DNA of 37,720 bases from Planctomycetales bacterium (GCA_007119795.1 SKOZ01000021.1:1-37720), one strand, 5' to 3'. Counted from the stretch's first letter, positions 1 to 9,314 are shown. The notes: generated by a model not told the origin, from the letters alone. Made by a program: numbers and translations.

Positions 1-155
1 GGCTGATCGCCTGGGTGGACACCATGGCCCCCTACCGGGGGTTGGAGGAGGTTCGCGAGATTGACGACCCCGAATTCCCCGGCGTCGACTGGCTCTCCGT
101 GCGTCCCCGGGTCCGCACCGCTCCCCGCATCATCCGTCCCGGGCCGGTCGATTGA
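1..155 (+). CDS. C-terminal end of a large protein, possibly HzsA-related (partial)
   Basis: An open frame enters from the left edge (codons in phase with base 3) and stops at TGA 153-155, leaving about 50 residues. The tail begins LIAWVDTMAPYRG and contains DDPEFPG followed by an Arg/Pro-rich end. From memory this resembles the C-terminus of large secreted planctomycete proteins annotated as related to the hydrazine synthase alpha subunit (HzsA-related), where a similar LIAWVD...PYRG segment precedes a DPDFPGI-like stretch. That assignment is recollection rather than a search result, and only the last part of the gene is visible. A small hairpin (TGCCCT/AGGGCA, 182-198) lies 26 bases after the stop, without a T tract. 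Confidence 0.45.
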   Translation, partial: LIAWVDTMAPYRGLEEVREIDDPEFPGVDWLSVRPRVRTAPRIIRPGPVD

Positions 156-307
156 GTGACGCAGGGAGAATCCGGCACTCGTGCCCTTCCAGAGGGCAGT
201 GGCTGGAAAAGCCGCTCCCCATTCCCTGGGTGAGCCACCAGCCATCAACCTCAAGACAGACCCACCGTCCTTCTTTCTCTTCCGCCCCTCTCGCTACCGG
301 ATGCCCC

Positions 308-970
308 ATGAGATTGCAGGCCGTGCTCTTCGACCTCGACGGTACGCTCCTCGATACACTCGCGGACATTGCCGACGCCATGAACGCGGCACTGCGCAGC
401 CTGGGGCTGCCCGAACAGGAGGCCGAGTGCTTCAAGACGTTCGTCGGCGACGGCGTCGACGTGCTCATCCGTCGGGTCGTCCCCGAGGAACGCCTGGACG
501 ACCCGCTTCGGCGGGACCTTTCGCAGCGGTTCCTGGCTCTTTATCGGGAGGGATGGGACTGGAAGACGCGTCCCTACCCCGGCGTGCTGGAGTTGCTGGC
601 GGCTCTGAGGGCACGGGACGTGCCCATGGCCGTGCTGTCGAACAAGCCGGACGAGCTGACCCGTCGATGCGTGGCGCGGTTCTTTCCCGAGACGAACTTC
701 TTCGCGGTCCAGGGTGCCCGCCCGGAAATCCCCAAGAAGCCCGACCCGGCCGCCGCCAGCCGGATCGCCGCGGAGCTCGGCCGCGAACCGGCCGAGTTTG
801 CCTATTTGGGCGACACTGGGACCGACATGGCCACCGCAGTGGCCGCGGGCATGTTCCCCATCGGTGCCCTCTGGGGCTTCCGCTCCGCGGCCGAACTCAG
901 GGCGCACGGTGCCCACGTCCTGCTCGGCAGGCCGGAAGAACTGCTGCCCCTGTTCGGCGACCATGCATAG
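308..970 (+). CDS. gph: HAD-family hydrolase, phosphoglycolate phosphatase-like
   Basis: 220 residues, the normal size for Gph/PGMB-type haloacid dehalogenase phosphatases. Motif I is DLDGT with nucleophile Asp9 and general acid/base Asp11; motif II Ser is in VLSNK (Ser111); motif III Lys is in KKPDP (about 143-144); motif IV is GDTGTD (Asp169, Asp173). A helical cap lies between motifs I and II, roughly residues 16-85. The likely role is Mg2+-dependent dephosphorylation of 2-phosphoglycolate or a related small phosphoester in the cytoplasm; the exact substrate cannot be read from sequence. The start at 308 is chosen because MRLQAVLFDLDGT places the nucleophile at the usual distance from the N-terminus. 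The frame is open further upstream, but that part does not look like protein of this family. The gene converges on the DUF1598 gene. Confidence 0.85.
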   Translation: MRLQAVLFDLDGTLLDTLADIADAMNAALRSLGLPEQEAECFKTFVGDGVDVLIRRVVPEERLDDPLRRDLSQRFLALYREGWDWKTRPYPGVLELLAALRARDVPMAVLSNKPDELTRRCVARFFPETNFFAVQGARPEIPKKPDPAAASRIAAELGREPAEFAYLGDTGTDMATAVAAGMFPIGALWGFRSAAELRAHGAHVLLGRPEELLPLFGDHA

Positions 971-1131
971 CGTCGTGAAGCATACACGACCTGCGGCAGG
1001 GAGCCGCCGGGCGGCCGATGCCCGCGCGGTGGCCCCCTGGGCGCCCTCGGGCTAAGCTGGAGGCACTCCGCGAATCGGCTCGCGATGCATCCCGAGCCGG
1101 TCGGTCCGCCGATCGACGGCAGAGCTCCGGT

Positions 1132-2505
1132 TCAGTCCCACCACCAGCGCTCGCCCCCGGCCCGAGCCTCGCGGTGGAGCGGAGTGAGCGCCGGCGACTG
1201 CTCCGTGCGGTCGGCGATCTCCCAGGAGGGGATGTCGACTCCGCCGGAGTAGTTGATCAGCCAGGTGCGACCCCGGCGGAGGATGTTCGCCTGCGAAGCG
1301 ACCTGCCGCGGTGCCGCGTACTCCTCGGTTCCCAGGCGGTCTTCGTCCAGGAGGGTCGTGAAGCGGGCTTGGGCTCGGCCGGCAAGGTCTTCCTTGACGA
1401 TCAACGCCCCCACGATCGCCAGGTCCATGCAGTTGCGCAACTGGCCGAAGACCGGATCGGCGAGGGACAACGCCTCGTAGTGCGTGGTCATCAGGTCGGC
1501 CCATCGCTGGGCAGTGGGGTCGGCTCGCCCCGACTGTTCGATCTGCCCTGCGGCAGAGAGGTAGCTTTCTTCCGTCATCGCCTGCACGCCGCTGCCCACG
1601 AGTTCCCAGGCGAGGCCTTCCTCGTCGCGCAGCACCCCGTCGTAGTCCGGCGCCAACCACCACCGGGGCATCATGCTGCCGCTGCCACGAACGCTGAGCA
1701 TCTGCATGAAGCTCGGCAGTCCGCGGACCGGCGAGGGCTCGAACTGCATGGCGATCCGCTTCATGCGGTAGTCGGCAGCCACCATAACGCGGGCGAAATG
1801 GCTCGTGGGGGGCACGCCGTGGAGAGAGATCACCTGGGGACCGAGGAGCTGTTCGATCTGAGCGGCGACGGCGGCCGGATCGTTGATCGTGCTGAGGCTG
1901 GCGACGAACTGCCGGGTCCGCATCAGGCCCTCCGGCTGCGGATCGATCGAGCAGGAAATCCCCGTCTGCGCCGCGCCACGCGCGGTCCGCAGGGCCACGA
2001 GAAGATCGTCGAGCAGCATCACCGGGCGCCCGGAATCGACGCCCACGACGGTGCCGCGGGCATCGAGGGTCCAGCCTTCGCCGGGACCGGCCAACACGAT
2101 GTCGTTTTCCTCCGGATAGACGAAAACATAGCGTACCTGAGTGAGACCGGCCAGGTACTTGACCTCGTCCGGCAGTTCGACCCCCTGCCGGTCGTGGCGG
2201 TCGATCGCTTCGTCCAACCGCCGGAGTGAGACCTTTCGCAGGGGGCTCGACACCCGGAGGTCTTCCGGTACCGGCTGCATCGCTTCGGCACGGAGTCGCC
2301 GCAAGAGCCCCACGGCCTCGACCGTGGTATTCTCCAAAACTCCGTCGGGCTCAATCGAGACCCCGCCGACCGCGCGCGTGGTGGCCAAGGCAATCCCGCC
2401 GACTTGGGCCTGTGCGGTCGAGCCGGCCAGCGATGCCGAAGCCGCAATCAGACAACCCACGACCAGGTAAACGGAGACATTAGATCGCAAGACACGCGCC
2501 GACAT
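1132..2505 (-). CDS. Secreted DUF1598 family protein
   Basis: 457 residues. The N-terminus has a basic start, a hydrophobic stretch (about residues 11-27) and an AQA-type signal peptidase site near residue 34, so the mature protein should be exported. The body (regularly spaced LRRLRAE, DDLLVAL, GSGSMMPRWWLAPDY, GVQAMTEE) matches what I know of DUF1598, a family found almost only in Planctomycetota and of unknown function. No catalytic motif is apparent. The start at 2505 is preceded by an excellent ribosome binding site (GAGGAGGAAG on the minus strand, around 2509-2520); an upstream in-frame Met would add about 39 residues that do not look like a signal peptide. The gene is transcribed away from the divergent aldo/keto reductase gene and ends facing the HAD phosphatase. 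Confidence 0.8.
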   Translation of the reverse strand: MSARVLRSNVSVYLVVGCLIAASASLAGSTAQAQVGGIALATTRAVGGVSIEPDGVLENTTVEAVGLLRRLRAEAMQPVPEDLRVSSPLRKVSLRRLDEAIDRHDRQGVELPDEVKYLAGLTQVRYVFVYPEENDIVLAGPGEGWTLDARGTVVGVDSGRPVMLLDDLLVALRTARGAAQTGISCSIDPQPEGLMRTRQFVASLSTINDPAAVAAQIEQLLGPQVISLHGVPPTSHFARVMVAADYRMKRIAMQFEPSPVRGLPSFMQMLSVRGSGSMMPRWWLAPDYDGVLRDEEGLAWELVGSGVQAMTEESYLSAAGQIEQSGRADPTAQRWADLMTTHYEALSLADPVFGQLRNCMDLAIVGALIVKEDLAGRAQARFTTLLDEDRLGTEEYAAPRQVASQANILRRGRTWLINYSGGVDIPSWEIADRTEQSPALTPLHREARAGGERWWWD

Positions 2506-2895
2506 ACTACTTCCTCCTCTCCCCAGCATAGCCCCCCGGCAGAGTGTATTCGGTGAAAGGTCAACCAACCAAATTGGGAACCACCCCTTGATGTTAATCT
2601 CCCCGCAAGGCCGCGGCAACAAAAATCCTTCCTCCGCTCCGGTAAGGCTTCGCCTTGTGGAGACTTCCGATGAACACAGCTCCTTAGGGGGGTGGCGTCC
2701 GGTCTTCGGCGCGGCACAATATTGATCGGAACGGCGGGTCGTTACGGGCGGATCGCCGCGGGGCTCGAATCCGCCGGCCCACTTGGCGAACCGCGATCTC
2801 GGGTGGGTGGCTGTGGTTGCCCTCCGGGCTCGGCGAAGCGTTTTCCCGTCACGCTACAGGACCCCCCCCACACCCCAAGACAAGGAGGAATCACT
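2506..2895. other. Divergent intergenic region, 390 bp
   Basis: Lies between the start of the DUF1598 gene (minus) and the Tat-aldo/keto reductase gene (plus), so it must hold promoters for both. A minus-strand TTGACC (2559-2564) looks like a -35 box, but no acceptable -10 lies 16-19 bases away. An AT-rich patch ACAATATTGATC near 2717-2730 is a possible core promoter element for the plus strand. A motif GGGGCTCGAATCCGCC near 2760 resembles a tRNA T-arm, but no cloverleaf can be drawn. No gene is seen. Confidence 0.5.
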
Positions 2896-4383
2896 ATGAT
2901 TCAGCCGGTATCCCGCCGCCGCTTTCTGGGCACCTCGGCAGTCGCCCTGGCCGGCTCGTTTTCCGTCCCCCATCTTGTGCTGGGCGGCGTCGGCGTAGCC
3001 CGCCCCATGACCCGCACCCTCGGGCGCACCGGGCTTGAGGTCACCACGTTCGGCCTCGGCGGGCAGGCCTCGCTGCAATGGACCCCCGCCGACGTTGATC
3101 CCGTGCCGATCATCGTCAAGGCCCTCGAGTCGGGAGTGAACTACTTCGACACATCCAACGTCTACGGCCCCAGCCAGGAGAATTTCGGCGAAGCCTTCCG
3201 CCGCATGAACCTCGTCCCGGGATTGTCCGGCTACGACGAGAGGCGGCGGCGGAGCATTTTTCTTGCGAGCAAGACCATGATCCGCCACGCCAAGGGCTCG
3301 CACCCCGACGTGCGCGATCGCACCGAAGGGCCCCGGGGCTCGATGGCCGTCGACGACCTCCGCCGCACGCTCTCCCAGGTCTTCGGCGACGGTCAGGGCC
3401 ATTACGACGACGACGCCTACGTCGATCTCTTCCTCATCCACAACCTGAACACCATGGAGGAGGTCGATGCCATCTACTACGGCCTGGAGACTCCCGACCC
3501 GCGCGCGGAGCGAATCGGTGCCCTGGCGGCGCTCCGCGACTACCGCGACGGGACCAACCTCACCGGCCTGAATCCCAAGGAGGAACGTCGCATCCGCCAC
3601 ATCGGCATCTCCGGCCACTCCTCCTCGCCGGTGATGATCGAATGCCTGCAGCGCGACGGGCAGGACGACCTGATCGACGCCATGCTCATTGCCATCAACG
3701 CCAACGATCGCCTGTACCTCAACCACCAGCACAACGCCATCGCCGTGGCCGCCGCCAAGAACGTCGGCCAGATCGCCATGAAGGTCTTCGCCGATGGGGC
3801 GATGTACACAAAGCCCGCGCGCTGGTCGGGAACACCGGCCGACGTGGTCCGCGCGGTCGGTGATCCGGAACTCCCCAGTCGGCCGCTGGTTGAGTATGCC
3901 TTGTCCACCCCCGGCATCGATACGGCGATTGTCGGCATCGGACAGATCGACGACGAGGCACGGGCCTGCCAGCTTGCTCAGAACCTCTCCGCGGCCCAAA
4001 TCCGTCCCGAGGCCCTCGGCGAGGGGGACCGCGAGGAGATCGAGCGGCTCGCCCGCCGCGCCAAGGATGGGGAGACGAACTGGTTCCAGGTCGACCGGCA
4101 ACCGCTCGGCGCCCCCCGAGACGTGGCCGCCGAGGTCGTCCAAAGCAACGACACGGCGCGCCTCCGGGTCACCTGGCACATGGCCTATGCGGCGGACGCC
4201 CCCATCACCCATTACGAGATCCGCCGCGGCGAAGAGGCGCTTGGACGGGTGGATCACCGGCCGCAGACGAGCAAGGCCCCCTTCGAGTTTCTGGCTGCTG
4301 CCGGTGAGCCGGGGGCGGTGATCCGAGTGGTCACCGTCGATGCCGCCGGCCACAGCGCCGCCAGCGAACCGGTGCGCGTCTAG
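2896..4383 (+). CDS. Tat-exported aldo/keto reductase with C-terminal FN3-like domain
   Basis: 495 residues. A twin-arginine signal (SRRRFLGTSAVALAG, residues 6-20) predicts folded export by Tat. The reductase domain starts at MTRTLGRTGLEV (about 38) and carries the aldo/keto reductase tetrad: Asp85 and Tyr90 in YFDTSNVYG, Lys126 in ASKT, His182 in LFLIHN. The final ~85 residues (from about 410) look like a fibronectin type III domain (VTWHMAYAADAPITHYEIRR and a closing beta-rich stretch). The family normally reduces carbonyls with NADPH; an exported member would need a cofactor carried through Tat, as known for other Tat oxidoreductases in this phylum. The start at 2896 follows AAGGAGGAA at good spacing and begins the signal peptide; the frame is open further upstream, but the RBS decides. 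The insert at residues 112-145 is Arg-rich and longer than in cytosolic AKRs. Confidence 0.85.
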   Translation: MIQPVSRRRFLGTSAVALAGSFSVPHLVLGGVGVARPMTRTLGRTGLEVTTFGLGGQASLQWTPADVDPVPIIVKALESGVNYFDTSNVYGPSQENFGEAFRRMNLVPGLSGYDERRRRSIFLASKTMIRHAKGSHPDVRDRTEGPRGSMAVDDLRRTLSQVFGDGQGHYDDDAYVDLFLIHNLNTMEEVDAIYYGLETPDPRAERIGALAALRDYRDGTNLTGLNPKEERRIRHIGISGHSSSPVMIECLQRDGQDDLIDAMLIAINANDRLYLNHQHNAIAVAAAKNVGQIAMKVFADGAMYTKPARWSGTPADVVRAVGDPELPSRPLVEYALSTPGIDTAIVGIGQIDDEARACQLAQNLSAAQIRPEALGEGDREEIERLARRAKDGETNWFQVDRQPLGAPRDVAAEVVQSNDTARLRVTWHMAYAADAPITHYEIRRGEEALGRVDHRPQTSKAPFEFLAAAGEPGAVIRVVTVDAAGHSAASEPVRV

Positions 4384-4573
4384 CGGCTCCGTGGCAGGTT
4401 CGAGGTGCGGCCGGCCCTTGCATCGGGGGAACGGACGTGTCCGCGGTGGGCTGAAGAGGGGTTTTTATGGCGTAGTGGAGAGGGCATTATTCTGGCCGTC
4501 GATGATCCCCTCCTTTGCCACGCGCGGGCAAAGTCGAACGCCTCTCGTCTGTAGGAGGTCGCCGCAGGCCACC

Positions 4574-4633
4574 TTGGTAGGACATCGTCGGCGGGCGGCA
4601 AGGACGACGCGATGACAAAAATGTCCTACCCAA
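4574..4633. repeat. Long-loop inverted repeat, possible MITE or IS remnant
   Basis: TTGGTAGGACAT (4574-4585) is the near-perfect reverse complement of ATGTCCTACCCAA (4621-4633). A nested CGTCG/CGACG pair lies inside, so the whole can fold as a hairpin. The sequence GACAAAAATGTCCTACC at the right arm resembles, from memory, the terminal inverted repeats of some DDE-integrase-type insertion sequences. No transposase is adjacent, so this would be a non-autonomous or decayed element. Confidence 0.4.
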
Positions 4634-4907
4634 AACCGGCAGGGAAGTTGTGCAGGTGGTATCTATACTTCATGGGTTTCTTGCCGCCCGCAATGACGAC
4701 CAAATTGGTGAATTGTGCTGCAAAAACCCCCAGCAAGAGCTATTTTTCAGCTCGCGCACATATGCCGATGGGTGGTACGTTGGTCCGGAAGGATTAACCA
4801 AAATGGCTAGGAGTCACGCCAAAGAATTGGCCCGAAATGGGTAGTTCTTTACTGGATTTGGGCTCGGGATGGCGAATCTGGGCCAGGGGGATTAAAGTTT
4901 GCCTTAA

Positions 4908-4922
4908 TTGACATAAAATGTC
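4908..4922 (+). promoter_or_regulatory. TTGACA box overlapping a small palindrome
   Basis: A perfect TTGACA (4908-4913) overlaps the palindrome GACAT-AAA-ATGTC (4910-4922). The palindrome looks like a small operator covering a -35 box. No convincing -10 hexamer follows at 16-19 bp, so promoter function is uncertain. It lies about 190 bp before nqrA. Confidence 0.25.
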
Positions 4923-5113
4923 GGTGTGGCGTTTCGAGGAAGGTTAGTGTATCGATAAAGCATGGCTGACAGCGAGGGCAGCCGTGCAGCGGAACGAGTC
5001 TTTTGGGGGGTCAGGTAATATAGCTTAGGCTAGTGTTTTTCTGCCCCGCGTGCTGTTTCTGCTTCCTCGGCCGGCAAGATCGATTCCCGCGTCTCTCCGC
5101 TCCACAGGGCGAC

Positions 5114-6469
5114 ATGATCACCATCAAGAAGGGCCTCGAACTGCCAATCCTCGGCGAACCGGTGGCGACAATCGACGAAACGCCCGGCGTGCGGACGGTG
5201 GCCTTGCTCGGTGACGACTACGTGGGCATGAAGCCGCAGATCGTAGTTCGTGAGGGTGAGGAGGTCAAACTGGGCCAGGTCCTCTTCCACGACAAGCGGA
5301 GGCCGGGTGTCTCGTACACTTCGCCGGGGTGCGGCCGAGTCGCGGGCGTCCATCGCGGCGCCAAGCGGGCGTTTCTGTCGATCGTGATCGAGTTGGAAGG
5401 CGAAGAAGAGGAGACCTTTTCCTCCTACCTCGAGGACGACTTTCCCCGGTTGACACGCGAACAGGTCGAAGCGGATCTGCTCCGCTCCGGCCTTTGGACG
5501 TCCCTGAGGACCCGGCCCTACAGCAAAGTCCCCCCTCCCGGCTCCGTCCCCCACGCCATCTTCGTAACCGCCATGGATACCAATCCCTTGGCGGCTCGCG
5601 CGGAGACGGTCATTGAGCAGAGCGACGACACCGCCTGGCACTTCGTCCACGGGCTTACCATCCTGCGCCACCTGACCGACGGCCCTCTCTACGTCTGCCG
5701 GACGCCGCAGACACTGCCCCGACTCGACGGCATCCAGGGGATTGCGGTCCGCGATTTCGCCGGGCCCCACCCCGCCGGCCTGCCGGGAACCCATATCCAT
5801 TTTCTCGATCCCGTTCACATGAGGAAGACGGTCTGGCATATCGGCTATCAGGACGTGATGGCCGTGGGCCGACTGTTCCTCAGCGGCCGTTTGCCGGTGG
5901 AACGCATCGTGGCCGTGGGTGGACCCGCGGCGCGGCGGCCCCGGCTGCTGCGGACGCGCCTTGGGGCCAACCTCGGCGACCTTTTGGATAAGGAGGCGGA
6001 TGAGGGGAGCGTGCGGGTCATCTCCGGGTCGGTCCTTTCCGGCCGCAAGTCGGAGCTGCCTTGCGACTTCCTGGGGCGCTACCACGTTCAAGTGTCTGCT
6101 CTCGCGGACGTTGCGGAGCGAGCCTTCTTCGGCTGGGTGAACCCCTTGCGCAGTAAGTTCTCCGTAAAGCGGGTTTTCGCCAACGCCTTCTTCGGCGGTC
6201 CGGGGAAGCTGGCCTTGACCACCTCGCGAGAGGGCAGCGGCCGCCCCATGGTGCCCATCGGCAGCTACGAGAAGGTCATGCCCCTGGACGTCATTCCCAC
6301 GTTCCTGCTGCGGGCGCTACTCGTGGGAAACACCGAACAGGCCGTGGACCTTGGCTGTCTGGAGCTTGACGAGGAAGACCTGGCCCTGTGCAGTTTCGTC
6401 TGCCCGGGGAAGATCGAGTACGGTCCCATCCTGCGAAAGAACCTCACCACGATTGAGAAGGAAGGGTAA
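5114..6469 (+). CDS. nqrA: Na+-translocating NADH:quinone oxidoreductase subunit A
   Basis: 451 residues, normal for NqrA, the cytoplasmic subunit of the six-subunit Na+-NQR complex that oxidises NADH, reduces ubiquinone or menaquinone and exports Na+. The N-terminus [15 protein letters not shown], the [17 protein letters not shown] block (barrel-sandwich fold) and the C-terminal [23 protein letters not shown] and [17 protein letters not shown] segments are typical of the family. The start at 5114 gives the canonical N-terminus; the frame is open back to 5033, but that part encodes Cys/Phe-rich sequence unlike NqrA and has no RBS. It is the first gene of the nqr cluster and is separated from nqrB by 133 bp that include an intrinsic terminator, which is unusual for a gene set normally transcribed together. 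Confidence 0.95.
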   Translation: MITIKKGLELPILGEPVATIDETPGVRTVALLGDDYVGMKPQIVVREGEEVKLGQVLFHDKRRPGVSYTSPGCGRVAGVHRGAKRAFLSIVIELEGEEEETFSSYLEDDFPRLTREQVEADLLRSGLWTSLRTRPYSKVPPPGSVPHAIFVTAMDTNPLAARAETVIEQSDDTAWHFVHGLTILRHLTDGPLYVCRTPQTLPRLDGIQGIAVRDFAGPHPAGLPGTHIHFLDPVHMRKTVWHIGYQDVMAVGRLFLSGRLPVERIVAVGGPAARRPRLLRTRLGANLGDLLDKEADEGSVRVISGSVLSGRKSELPCDFLGRYHVQVSALADVAERAFFGWVNPLRSKFSVKRVFANAFFGGPGKLALTTSREGSGRPMVPIGSYEKVMPLDVIPTFLLRALLVGNTEQAVDLGCLELDEEDLALCSFVCPGKIEYGPILRKNLTTIEKEG

Positions 6470-6476
6470 CCAGTTC

Positions 6477-6523
6477 GGAGAGGGAGCCAAGCCGCCCGGT
6501 TAGGACGCCCCTCTCCTTTTTTT
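6477..6523 (+). terminator. Intrinsic terminator between nqrA and nqrB
   Basis: An 8-bp perfect stem, GGAGAGGG (6477-6484) with CCCTCTCC (6509-6516), is followed directly by seven T residues (6517-6523), the textbook form of a Rho-independent terminator. It begins only 7 bases after the nqrA stop. GGAGCC (6483-6488), overlapping the 5' arm, can instead pair with GGCTCC (6541-6546), so an alternative fold could weaken termination. Whether it attenuates or fully separates nqrA from nqrB is not known. Confidence 0.65.
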
Positions 6524-6602
6524 CCGCGGTGCAAGGGCGAGGCTCCTTGTGGAGTGCGGTGTTTGGCCATGACTGCTGGATTCCTTAGGCGAACGACTGC
6601 GC

Positions 6603-7841
6603 ATGAAGCTCTTACGACGGTTCCTGGACCGGCTCCACCCCCTCTTCGGCGAGGGAGGCAGGTTGCAGCGGCTCTATCCGCTGTACGAGGCCATCGACAC
6701 GTTCCTCTACACGCCCGGGGAAGTCACTCGCGCCGCCCCCCACGTCCGCGACGCCTTGGACTTGAAGCGGACCATGGTCACCGTGGGTATTGCCCTCTGG
6801 CCCTGCATCTTCATGGCGATCTGGAATACGGGTTACCAGGGCAATCTCGCCATCGAGAGTCTGGGCCCGACCACCGTGGAGGGCTGGCGGGGCACCGTGA
6901 TGGAGATGTCCGGGGTGGGGTTCGACTCGCAGAGCTTCCTCTCCAATTTCCTCTACGGGGCGCTCTACTTCGTCCCCGTCTTCGTGGTATGCAACGCGGT
7001 GGGCGGTGCCTGGGAACTTCTCTTTGCCAGCGTCCGCCGGCACGAGGTGAGCGAAGGGTTTCTCGTTACCGGAATCCTCTTTCCGCTGATCCTCCCCCCG
7101 ACCATTCCCCTCTGGCAGGTAGCGTTGGGGATCAGCTTCGGCGTGGTCATCGGGAAGGAGATCTTCGGCGGCACCGGCCGGAACTTCCTCAACCCCGCGT
7201 TGACGTCCAGGGCCTTTCTGTACTTCGCCTATCCCGCGGAGATCACCGGCGATCGTATCTGGGTGGCCCTGGACGGCTATACCGCGGCGACACCGCTGAC
7301 GGCGCTCACTACCGCCCCGGCAGGAATGGACGCCATCACCTTGCCGCCCGAGGCCGGCGGACTGGGCATCTCCTGGTGGGACGCCTTCCTAGGTACGATC
7401 CCCGGCTCGATGGGCGAGACGTCGGCGCTGGCTTGTCTCGTGGGCGCCGTACTGCTGGTGGCCACCGCTATCGGCTCGTGGCGGATCATGCTCTCCATGC
7501 TGGTCTCGACGATGGCGCTGACCGGCCTCTTCTGGTGGGTGGGCAGCGAGACGAATCCCATGTTCGCCATGGACCCCATGTGGCACCTGGTGACCGGGGG
7601 CTTCGCTTTTGGGCTGGTCTTCATGGCTACCGATCCGGTGTCGGCGACCATGACCGAGACGGGCAAGTGGTTCTACGGGGCGCTCATCGGCGTGATGACG
7701 GCGCTGATCCGCGTAGTCAACCCTGCTTTCCCCGAGGGAACGATGCTGGCGATCCTCTTCGGTAACATTTTTGCGCCCCTGATCGACCATTTCGTCGTCC
7801 AGGCCAACATCCGCAGGAGGCTGGCGCGCCATGCCACGTAA
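6603..7841 (+). CDS. nqrB: Na+-NQR subunit B
   Basis: 412 residues, polytopic membrane subunit that carries covalent FMN and riboflavin and forms much of the Na+ path. The flavinylation motif DGYTAAT places the FMN-bearing Thr at residue 230 (Asp224 three residues before the T-A-A-T run), fitting the Dxx(S/T)(G/A)AT consensus used by the ApbE flavin transferase. About ten hydrophobic segments are visible, including [20 protein letters not shown], typical of NqrB/RnfD proteins. ATG 6603 gives the usual N-terminus. Its 3' end overlaps nqrC by 11 bases, implying translational coupling. Upstream lies the terminator described separately, so transcription may partly start in the 6524-6602 gap. Confidence 0.95.
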   Translation: MKLLRRFLDRLHPLFGEGGRLQRLYPLYEAIDTFLYTPGEVTRAAPHVRDALDLKRTMVTVGIALWPCIFMAIWNTGYQGNLAIESLGPTTVEGWRGTVMEMSGVGFDSQSFLSNFLYGALYFVPVFVVCNAVGGAWELLFASVRRHEVSEGFLVTGILFPLILPPTIPLWQVALGISFGVVIGKEIFGGTGRNFLNPALTSRAFLYFAYPAEITGDRIWVALDGYTAATPLTALTTAPAGMDAITLPPEAGGLGISWWDAFLGTIPGSMGETSALACLVGAVLLVATAIGSWRIMLSMLVSTMALTGLFWWVGSETNPMFAMDPMWHLVTGGFAFGLVFMATDPVSATMTETGKWFYGALIGVMTALIRVVNPAFPEGTMLAILFGNIFAPLIDHFVVQANIRRRLARHAT

Positions 7842-8682
7842 TCCCCGTGACACCGTAGGCCATACCTTCAAGGTTGCCGCCTTGCTGTGTCTGGTCTGTG
7901 CCACGCTGGTCTCCGCGGCAGCGGTCCTCCTCCGCGAGCGGCAGCAGGCAAACCGCCTGCTCGACCGGCGGCAGAACATCCTCTTGGCGGCGGGGCTCTG
8001 GGAACCGGGGCGCCACGTCGAGGCCCTCTTCGAGGAGGTCGAGGCGAGGACGGTTGACCTGGAGGAGGGGTGGTACACCGACGCCATCGACCCGGAGGAC
8101 ATCGAACCCCGGCGGGTAGCCCGCGACCCCGACACCAGCATCCGCCTCCCCCGCGATCAAGACGTAGCGGGCATCAGCCGCCGCGAACAGTACAGCCCTG
8201 TCTACCTCGTCTACGAGGACGGCCGGCTCGATCAGGTCGTTCTCCCGGCGCGGGGGTACGGCCTCTGGTCGACGATGTGGGCCTTCCTCGCCCTGGACGC
8301 CGACACCCTCCGTGAGGGGCCGGAGGAGGTGAGAATCCGCGGCATCACCTTCTACGAGCACGGCGAGACCCCGGGGCTCGGCGGCGAGATCGAGAACCCC
8401 CGCTGGCTGCAAGGATGGCAGGGAAAACGGGTTTTCGACGAAGAGTGGCGCGTGGTCCTCCGGGTGACCAAGCGGGCAGATCCCGAGGACAACTACGAGA
8501 TCGACGCCCTCTCCGGCGCCACGATCACCTCGGAGGGCGTCAACGGGATGCTCCGCTTCTGGCTGGGAGAGCGGGGCTTCGGACCCTATCTGCAGCGGCT
8601 TCACGAGGAGCTGGGCCGGGGGGACGACGCCGTACTGGCGGCGCCGCTCCGCGAGAGGCCTTTGGCCAGGGAGGATTCTTGA
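7831..8682 (+). CDS. nqrC: Na+-NQR subunit C
   Basis: 283 residues with one N-terminal transmembrane helix (about 15-34) and a periplasmic FMN-binding domain. The flavinylation motif DALSGAT puts the FMN-bearing Thr at residue 231; [14 protein letters not shown] and [11 protein letters not shown] are the other conserved blocks of the FMN-bind domain. The protein passes electrons between the NqrDE iron-sulfur site and the NqrB flavin. The start at 7831 overlaps the end of nqrB, and its TGA stop shares one base with the nqrD ATG (TGATG), typical of tightly coupled nqr genes. Confidence 0.95.
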   Translation: MPRNPRDTVGHTFKVAALLCLVCATLVSAAAVLLRERQQANRLLDRRQNILLAAGLWEPGRHVEALFEEVEARTVDLEEGWYTDAIDPEDIEPRRVARDPDTSIRLPRDQDVAGISRREQYSPVYLVYEDGRLDQVVLPARGYGLWSTMWAFLALDADTLREGPEEVRIRGITFYEHGETPGLGGEIENPRWLQGWQGKRVFDEEWRVVLRVTKRADPEDNYEIDALSGATITSEGVNGMLRFWLGERGFGPYLQRLHEELGRGDDAVLAAPLRERPLAREDS

Positions 8683-9314
8683 TGGCAACACAATCCAAGG
8701 CCTGGAAAGCCCTGTTCGACCCGCTGGTGAACAACAACCCCATCGCGCTGCAGGTGCTCGGCATCTGCTCGGCACTGGCGATCACCACGCAGCTCGAGGC
8801 GACGCTGGTGATGTGTGCGGCGGTGATTTTCGTGCTCGTCATGTCGAACACGGCGGTTTCGATCATCCGCACCCAGGTCCCGGCGAGCATCCGCATCATC
8901 GTACAGATGACGATCATCGCCTCGCTGGTGATCATCGTGGACCAGTTTCTCCGCGCCTACGCATATTCGATAAGCCAGCAGCTCTCCGTCTTCGTCGGCT
9001 TGATCATCACCAACTGCATCATCATGGGGAGGGCCGAGGGCTTCGCCATGAATAACAGCCCGGGGCTGAGCTTCCTGGACGGCCTGGGCAACGCCCTGGG
9101 CTACAGTCTGATCCTGATCATCGTGGGGTTTACGCGGGAATTGTTCGGCTCGGGGACGCTGCTGGGCTACACCATTCTACCCACGAATCCCGACGGCGGC
9201 TGGTATCCGCCCAACGGCCTGATGCTCCTGCCGCCCAGTGCATTCTTCATCATCGGATTGACAATCTGGGTCATCCGTACGTTCCGGCCCGAGCAGATCG
9301 AGGAGGGCCCTTGA
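8682..9314 (+). CDS. nqrD: Na+-NQR subunit D
   Basis: 210 residues, six hydrophobic helices. Cys29 (in LGICSALA) and Cys112 (in [14 protein letters not shown]) sit exactly at the positions known to ligate the intramembrane 2Fe-2S cluster shared with NqrE in the Vibrio cholerae enzyme. [11 protein letters not shown] and [10 protein letters not shown] are conserved family blocks. GAGGA (8671-8675) precedes the ATG and lies within the end of nqrC. The gene is spaced 3 bp from nqrE. Confidence 0.95.
   Translation: MATQSKAWKALFDPLVNNNPIALQVLGICSALAITTQLEATLVMCAAVIFVLVMSNTAVSIIRTQVPASIRIIVQMTIIASLVIIVDQFLRAYAYSISQQLSVFVGLIITNCIIMGRAEGFAMNNSPGLSFLDGLGNALGYSLILIIVGFTRELFGSGTLLGYTILPTNPDGGWYPPNGLMLLPPSAFFIIGLTIWVIRTFRPEQIEEGP

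Larger units (their letters stand above)
4384..5113. other. AT-richer gene-poor region upstream of the nqr cluster, 730 bp
   Basis: This is the longest gap in the window and, from about 4600 on, clearly less GC-rich than its surroundings. Two small overlapping open frames (4612-4797 and 4650-4844, 61 and 64 codons) have no recognisable product, no good ribosome binding site and mutually shadowing frames; they are not called as genes. The region holds a palindromic element (4574-4633, listed separately), a candidate operator-like palindrome (4910-4922) and AT-rich patches such as GGTAATATAG near 5014-5023 that may be nqrA promoter elements. Base composition and the palindrome could mean a decayed mobile element (inference). 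Confidence 0.5.

Noticed and set aside
2755..2785. tRNA T-arm-like motif GGGGCTCGAATCCGCC
   Set aside because: No acceptor, D or anticodon stem can be built around it.
4612..4844. Two small overlapping open frames (61 and 64 codons) in the AT-richer region
   Set aside because: They shadow each other, lack ribosome binding sites and have no recognisable product; the first begins inside the palindromic element.
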